From Dichomitus squalens LYAD-421 SS1 (taxonomy: Eukaryota; Basidiomycota; Agaricomycetes; Polyporales; Polyporaceae), in the NCBI RefSeq assembly GCF_000275845.1, contig NW_006766885.1, positions 669,538 to 733,537 of the forward strand: a DNA stretch of 64,000 nt, read 5' to 3'. Made by a program: the position numbers and the translations under genes. This document shows, one piece after another, positions 57,573 through 64,000 of the stretch. Within the stretch, counting starts at the first letter, position 1, and each line of letters begins with the position of its first letter. The notes beneath the pieces are model-generated. The model was not told the origin of the DNA. It saw nothing but the letters and a program-made list of their open reading frames with translations, and ran no database searches.

Positions 57573-58413
57573 GATGCTGTCGAGCCGTAAGACGACTTCC
57601 AGATACTCTGAAGGGTACCATCGATAGGCATGCGGCAACGAGCGCGAGGACAGAACCGACCTTGTCCCGACCGCCGCTGTCGTCACCCCATCGCGACGGC
57701 CATAACGGGCGAAAATCTCTCTCATCCGCGCCGTCACCGCACGCGCACCCGCCCTGCGGCGTAACGCGTGACACGCCCCCGGGCGCCGAGTGAACCGGTC
57801 GAGACCTCGTCCCGAAGCGCCTGCCTTGTCGCCTCACGGCAAGTTCCGCCTTTGGTCCCATGGCTTACGCACGCCGTATCCAGGGCGGAAGATAAATCCC
57901 CATGCTTTCAGCGCTGGCTACAATTCCTCCGCATTGGCGACAGATCGAGCGCAATGACAAGAACTAGAGGTCCACTGGATAAGTGTGAAGCTATTCATGA
58001 ACCCTGCATGATTGTCCGACGTCACTGTGGGGGTACTGATGCGGGGCAAGGAGTGGCCGGGGATGCGGAGCGCCAAAGGCGGATTGGCTGGGGAGACCCG
58101 AGGCGGGCGTGACGTGACCAGAGCCGGGCGGGCTGTGGCTGGGGTCCAGGCCCGGATGAGTGTGAAACGGGGTGGACATGATGCCGTCGTAAGCCAGCTG
58201 CTTGTTTACTGTCCAGTCTTGCTATTTGGATCCCCCGACCGCGCTCTCCATCTCCTGTCCCCCCTTGGACCGCCCACGACACTCGACGCGACCCCGACGA
58301 CGACGACTGGAACGACGACGAGCCCACGACCACCTCTTACGCGTTGATTATCCTATCCTGCACGCGCATCTCGTCCTCGTGTCTGCCTTCGCATCACTGC
58401 GAACCACGAGGCC
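57573..58413. other. Upstream region of Ser/Pro-rich gene
   Basis: About 840 bp. The last 200 bp become C/T-rich and probably hold the leader of the next gene. No TATA box is clear. Confidence 0.4.
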
Positions 58414-60930
58414 ATGACTGACTTCTCGTCCGCCCCCTCTTCCTCCAGAGATCGCTATCGGACCGGCCATGGCTCTCGGCCTCGTACACCTACCGCCCGG
58501 GCCAGCACGAGTCATGCCTATCGTCACCGCAAGACCTCGTCGGACGCCGGCACTGTAGCCCGGTTTCTCGAACTCGACCACCGCGAATCCCCGCCTTCTT
58601 CGCCCGCCTCCCGCGCATGGTCCTCCAGGATTCCCACTCGTGTCGCCCAAGGCCACAATCATCCCGGGTTCACTGCACAATCGCCCCCCTCGACACCCAA
58701 AGTCCGAGGTAATTCAGGCGCGACCTTGCCCCGCAACGAGGTCTTCCCGGCGTGCCGGATGCCTGCCTCGGGGCGTCCGACGCCTGGCATCCAGGCCCCC
58801 CAGCGCGAACACGCCCCTGCCGGCTGCACGACCAACCTGCCGCCACTGATGCTTGCTCAAGTACCTGCGTCATCAAACGAGCCTCCTTCCCTTTCCTCCT
58901 CCCTGACCTCGCCCGCCCCCTCCCTCGCCGCCCCGCCCACGCCTCAAAGCCACCGTTCCTCTCGGCACATCCACCGGCGACGCGCATTCATCACTCCCTC
59001 CGCCTCCGTCTCTTCGTTCCGAAGCGACGCCCGCTCTTGCGAAGACAACAAGGCGCGTTGTGAGCAGTACACCTCGTCACCGTCACCTCTTTCGCACGCG
59101 TCGCGCGAGACGCGGAGGAGCTCCCATCGGTAAGTCTTTGCCTGAGACCCTGACTGAACCTATTCAGACCGGTTTGAGCCCGCGTTTAAGTTCGCGAACC
59201 TTTCTTCATTTTGTATTGGGCGAACTTTATTCGTCTGTGCGCTGGGAACTGGGCCTCCGGCTTCTGGACCGGTTCATCTCGAGCGCTCCCTATTACCTCT
59301 AGCCTCCCTTGCACCGTCGCGTGTCTCGGGATCTCTCCCCTTTATTACCCTCCCACCGCAGCCAGCCTCCTTCTCGCACGCATACCCTCTCCTCCTATCT
59401 TCGTGTTTTCGATCGCTCGCTGACCATACCTTGCCCTTCGCCACGCACTCCCGCAGGACATCACCTGTAGCTTCCCCCCCCCTCTTGGCTATCAAGCGTG
59501 GTCTTGTCCCGCAGCGTGCACGCCCTACCCTCGCCATGTCGATGCAAATACACGCCCCTACCCCGGTGCTATCTACCAGCACCACCTCTCCACCCCTGCC
59601 TCCCACCTCGCATTCTCTCTCTAGGTCAAGAGCAGGATCGGCTTCTCGTCCATCCTCACCTCTCGCTTCCACCGTTCCTCCACCGCAACGTCCACCAATG
59701 CCTCGCCCACCCAGTCGCTCAGAACGTCTGCTCCGTGACACCCTTCGCCGCGCCGAAGAGCAGGAGAGGGTGATGAACCCGACCCCGTCGTTGTTCAAGC
59801 TCGGTCCTCCCACCCCCGGCTCTCCTATTCCGCCCGCCGTGGCGCAGATGTTCGGCCCATGCCGTCTCCCTGCCGCTACGCATGGCGGACGACGTCATCG
59901 TCGCAACACCTCGTCCTCAGTCCAGTCGGACTCGTCGTGCGACTACTTCGACGACATCGTCGACGAAGAGAGCCCGGAGGACGAGGAGCCCGGCGAGTGG
60001 TTGTGGCGAGCTAGCGCGAGTCCAAGCCATGGGTACGGCCATGCTCACTATTCCGCTCGTACCGCGCCTGGTGGCAAGGCGGAGGCTATCCCCTATGGCA
60101 CCCCCGCCTCGCCGTCGCCGGCGCGCGCACAGCTCCAGCGTGCAGCGCAGTCGTCACCTTCCGTGCCTAGGAGGCACTCACATTCCCAGTCTGTCTCCCA
60201 TGTCCCCGCCCATCCTCCCTCAAGGGGTTCTCTCGACGCCGACTGCTCTACACACACGGTCACCCCTCACGAGGCCGTCCTCCGCAGCAAGCTCGAGGGC
60301 GTGCTCAAGAACGCCCGGGCGCAGGACAGGCGGACGCGGAGCGTCGAGCGCCGAGATCCCGACAGCGGGTTCAGCAGCGGCAACTCGATGGCCAGCAGCA
60401 GGAACAGGAGTGGCGAAGGCGACTTCTTCTTTGGGGCGAACGGCGACGTGAGTAGTCCGTTTCGTGGCAGTTCCTCTTCGGGCGGCGCTGATCGTCCTTG
60501 ATACTCTTCGCAGTCGAGTTTGACGTCATTGTCGTCGAACGAGCCCGCGAAACATAGGGCAGCCCCTAGTGTCTCGTCGTCTCCGCGCGTCCCTGCTAGG
60601 CATATCCGCGCGCCGCCGCCTGGCTCTCCGAGGTCGGCTCACAAGCCGCTATCTTCACAGAAGGGCAGCTCATCTGGTGGCTTGAGTCCACTCACGCCTC
60701 CTCCTTCGCCGCCCTTCAACGCGCTCCAGGCCGCTGCGCAGTGCAAGGCGATGGACGGCTACATCTCCTTCGCCAACATAGAGGGCCTCGGCATCCCCGA
60801 GGGCAGCGACGACGAGACGGACGAAGACGCCAAGTCCCGGAGTCGCTGGTTCCAGTGGCTGCACATCTCCGGGAAGGCCACGAACGATCGCGCGCGGGAC
60901 CGCAGCGATTCGAGCAGCGCGTCGAGATGA
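58414..60930 (+). CDS. Ser/Pro-rich hypothetical basidiomycete protein
   Basis: Exons 58414-59129, 59457-60447 and 60514-60930 give 707 aa; both introns (327 and 66 nt) keep frame. The chain is largely disordered, dominated by Ser, Pro and Arg. Short ordered-looking islands stand out: SRSERLLRDTLRRAEEQERV (helical), YFDDIVDEESPEDEEPGEWL (acidic, followed by WRASASP), EAVLRSKLEGVLKNARAQDR (helical) and the C-terminal AAAQCKAMDGYISFANIEGL then GIPEG. TPPPSPPFNALQAAAQCKAM resembles the ends of uncharacterised Agaricomycete proteins, but I know no function. The dense SP/TP sites suggest proline-directed kinase phosphorylation (inference). Confidence 0.75.
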
Positions 60931-63900
60931 TGCGGTTGTACAGTCCCCCCTGTGAGTCCTCGGGACTGTCGCCGTATCGGACGACGTGCTGCTGGGCTGC
61001 GCGGATCGCGCCGCTGTCGAGGGTTCCGCTGGCCACGACTCACAGTCTTCTCCGTGTTCTCCGCATGCCTCTTGCCCCACAAACTATAGACATGCTGTTG
61101 TGTTTATACATCTATGCTTCACCACTGTATCACCTGCTCTTCTGTCCTCCTCATCCCTGCATCCCGTATCATCCATCCACCGCATCATCTCATCGTCAGC
61201 ACCCTACATCCCTATCGGTAATCGCATCTCACTATTCCGGCAGTACATCCGTCGTCGACGATGGCCGATACCTCCAGACCGCCCCTCCAAGACAATGCCC
61301 GTTTACTCCCGCCCGACATCCCGCACGCGCGCTGCGGACGACTTCAGCGCACGACCCTTTATGCCTTGCACCTTCACGATCATCATTCCTCGTCACGACG
61401 CCCTCGCGACCGCTCACGTTCCTGCTCCTGCTCCGAGCAGCGTGTCCGCCTGGTCCCGGGGGACGAAAAGGAGAAGTGGACTCTCCGTTCAGTTCTGCTC
61501 ATCTATTCTCGCTCATGACTCTACACATTGACGATTTCTCTTGTAATGTTCGCGACGATAGCTGGATGGGAGGCGATTGCGCTCCGTTCCGATTGCCCAC
61601 GATCTATCATCGTTCTTTACGTTTACTCTTCTTTTTTCTCATCTCAGCTCCGGCTCGCGCGCGGGTGTACTTGTATCGTTGGGATAGGGCGCGCGTACGG
61701 TACGTGCTTGGGCGCGGCTAGCCAGTAGTCGTGTACTCGGTCTGTCTGTTGGTTCTCCCCTTCGGACTCGGACTGGCTGTATAGTCTGTTCCTGGAAATA
61801 GCATATACTTACACAGCAAGCTTTTGGCCCGCGTGTGTGCGCGCGTAGGAGTTCGTGCTTTGAGTTACCGTTGCGGGGACCCGCGGTGAGTGTTCCGCTC
61901 GAGCCTCTCTGTGCACACGGTACCCGCATGGGATACGCGGCATACTTGAGTTCGTGCGGCAGATACTTGCCACGTCCTCACCACGAAAATACCCACAGTG
62001 GCCTTCCCTTTCGAAGAATAGGCTGGTAGACCAGCGTGTCAGCTTTGTCCACGTTTAGAGCCCGCTTTCGTCCAGGCCCCAGGGCTATCGCGGAAACGCG
62101 GCGATCCATCGTACTAATCGTAAGTACTGTGACGTCGGTTCAAACGATATCGGGTGTCCAGTACCAGTGGCCTCCTGCCTGGTATGGGGCTGCCACACAA
62201 TCTTCGCCACTACAAACGCCGACGTGAAGAAGTTCAGGTATGTCTATGATAGCTATCGCAGCCGTGCGACTCGCGCACGTACGGCAAGAGCGAAGATCCC
62301 CCGCGCGGCTGTACCGTTCATACGCGGTGGGGAAAAGACGCGTCCCCCGTGACATGGGCATCTGAGACTCTGCCTTTGCTGTGTCCGCGCGGCATCGATC
62401 ACGCCCCCCGTGCAGGGAGCAGTCGTAGGGAGCAGTACGTGCATCACGATGAAGTATCGATGACAGAAGCACTGAAGGCCAGTCGCCAGCCACGCATCGC
62501 AGGCCCTGCGCGTGCACAGACCCGACGCACGCAGTGGCACTGGCACGGGGGGTGCAGTGGGATGGGCAACACATCGACATCAGATAGAAAGACGGGGCAT
62601 CTGGTCCACATACACGCACCCACAATGCGAGCGGTCGAGCTGCGTGCAAGTGCGTGCGCGAGAGCCTAGAATATCGCCCTTACTCCTGCCGCGTTCCGTC
62701 CGACATCGGGGCGTCCGTGAGATGGAAGACGGGTGCTCATCTGACCGCCGTATAAGAAGGCCTGAAAGCGAAGTTCCTCCATCTTCGCGTTGCCTGCATC
62801 GCCTGTCTGGCGATAACCTGGCGGTCTAGCACCTGTGAGTGTGCTGGTGCGAACGGCTGCATCCTTGAGAATCCTACGATAGAAGGAGGCATCTCTTGGT
62901 AGGGATACAATTGCCCATCCCCTAGGGCGACACGGATCGCATGCAGCGCCAACGCTCGCGGAACCAAATACGTGCCGCATCGCAGGGCTGTGCTGCGAAG
63001 CTCGTAGCGGACCGCTCTACAGCACCTTCTGAGAGCATCATCACAGAGCGGTCCATCTGCAAGCTATGGTCCGCATTACGGCCTTTGATTCCGGGGTGGG
63101 GAACAGAGATGCAGGGCCCAAGGGCGTCTCTGGCATGGCACCCCGAAATCCGATCGCCCTGTCGAGACCACATATCACAAGGCCTCGTGAAGGACAAACA
63201 AAACGGCAAGGCTGCGATAGAGTGGAACTAGACATTGCCTGGGTCAACATTTTGTTCTATGGACAATCTGGGGTCCCGGATGAAGGAATAGTACATTGAT
63301 GGGGACATACCAGGCCGTTTGACCGTCGATGGACCTAAGAAAGACGTTTGTACGTGTATGGTTCCATTCAGAGCTGTGTGCTCGTGGGATCGAGGTATCC
63401 TAGAGCTGGAACGGCCGCTGTAGCCACATGTCTTCTGTAATCCTCCGTGTTAGCCCGGTTTGAGCTGGGAGAAGACCTACTGGAATGAGAATATCAAACG
63501 GAAGATATCTCAGGTGAATCAGTCCATTGCCGTTGACGAGTGTGCCAGAGATTCGAGTACGATGGTGGTGCCCTCAAGTTGGTCGAAGGCCGGAGAAGTC
63601 GCGACCGTACAACTGGCACCACGGTGCACACCGTGCGCTCACCAGAGGCTCCGATGGCGATGTCCACAAGCGCGCGCCACGCGGCCCTGATCACGAGATA
63701 CCCTCGTACAATTTTGAGCTACAGTGATTTGCAAAAAACACTGCAGGTCGCGCGCGTGGGCAAGGCTATTTGTTCCTATTTGGCATCCCCGGGAAGCGCT
63801 TGCCCGGGACGGAACGGCTCAACATTCTCTGTACTTATTTGCATTTGAATCTGATAGAGTACGAGGAGGGATGTAGGAAAATTACTTCCCTTTGATTCCG

Positions 63901-64000
63901 AAGCAGCCATGGAATTGCCAACTCAAGCATTGTTATAATAGATACAATGGTCCTGAGCGCCCAGTGCCCGAAACAGAAGTTCGCGCCGTAAACGCCCGGG
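60931..64000. other. 3' intergenic region to end of window
   Basis: About 3.1 kb with no gene recognised. The first 800 bp are C/T-rich and may be 3' UTR of the Ser/Pro-rich gene. Further on, overlapping short frames on both strands carry no domain. A short direct repeat AGGGAGCAGT occurs twice near 62415-62440. Confidence 0.45.

Noticed and set aside
57136..57861. 241-codon minus-strand frame with repeated ARANCACQLRVPT
   Set aside because: The repeat comes from the 13-bp minisatellite read in successive frames; the rest has no domain.
60741..61721. 326-codon plus-strand frame
   Set aside because: It starts inside the last exon of the Ser/Pro-rich gene in another frame and continues into C/T-rich 3' DNA.

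Overview
The window is nuclear DNA of a filamentous basidiomycete, most likely an Agaricomycete. The evidence is dense short spliceosomal introns (about 46-66 nt), a fused trifunctional TRP1, two DUF6593-type proteins (as I recall, a mushroom-specific family), a fungal Zn(2)Cys(6) regulator, a basidiomycete-type flavin halogenase and a tRNA-Ser with a short anticodon-loop intron. No prokaryotic operon, virus, CRISPR array or intact transposon was recognised. I cannot name the species.

Layout. 0-8 kb: 3' part of a G-protein alpha gene (+), tRNA-Ser(CGA) (-), TRP1 (-), a four-span membrane protein (-). 8-16 kb: flavin-dependent halogenase (+) converging on an 18-exon PDAT/Lro1 acyltransferase (-). 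17-23 kb: DUF6593 protein (+), 2OG-Fe(II) dioxygenase (-), PWWP-domain chromatin protein (+). 23-32 kb: Sec2-type Rab GEF (-), Elongator subunit Elp6 (-), COG3 (+), a membrane-type protein with an unresolved 5' half (-). 32-36.6 kb: no gene recognised. 36.6-46 kb: Zn(2)Cys(6) transcription factor (+), P-loop kinase-like protein (-), MMTAG2-like protein (+), second DUF6593-type protein (+). 46.6-51.6 kb: SQS1-like R3H/G-patch protein (-) divergent from the USE1 SNARE (+). 51.6-58.4 kb: gene-poor, with a minisatellite and a perfect hairpin. 58.4-60.9 kb: Ser/Pro-rich protein (+). 60.9-64 kb: nothing recognised.

Most genes are independent housekeeping functions: signalling, tryptophan synthesis, neutral-lipid synthesis, tRNA modification by Elongator, splicing-related proteins, and vesicle traffic (Sec2, COG3, USE1). 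The halogenase and the 2OG dioxygenase are the likely secondary-metabolism or tailoring genes. They are about 6 kb apart, separated by PDAT and a DUF6593 gene, and no backbone synthase is visible. Exon coordinates were derived by hand from GT/GC-AG borders, reading frame and family fit, so single-base errors are possible. Every spliced model described as complete keeps frame throughout.
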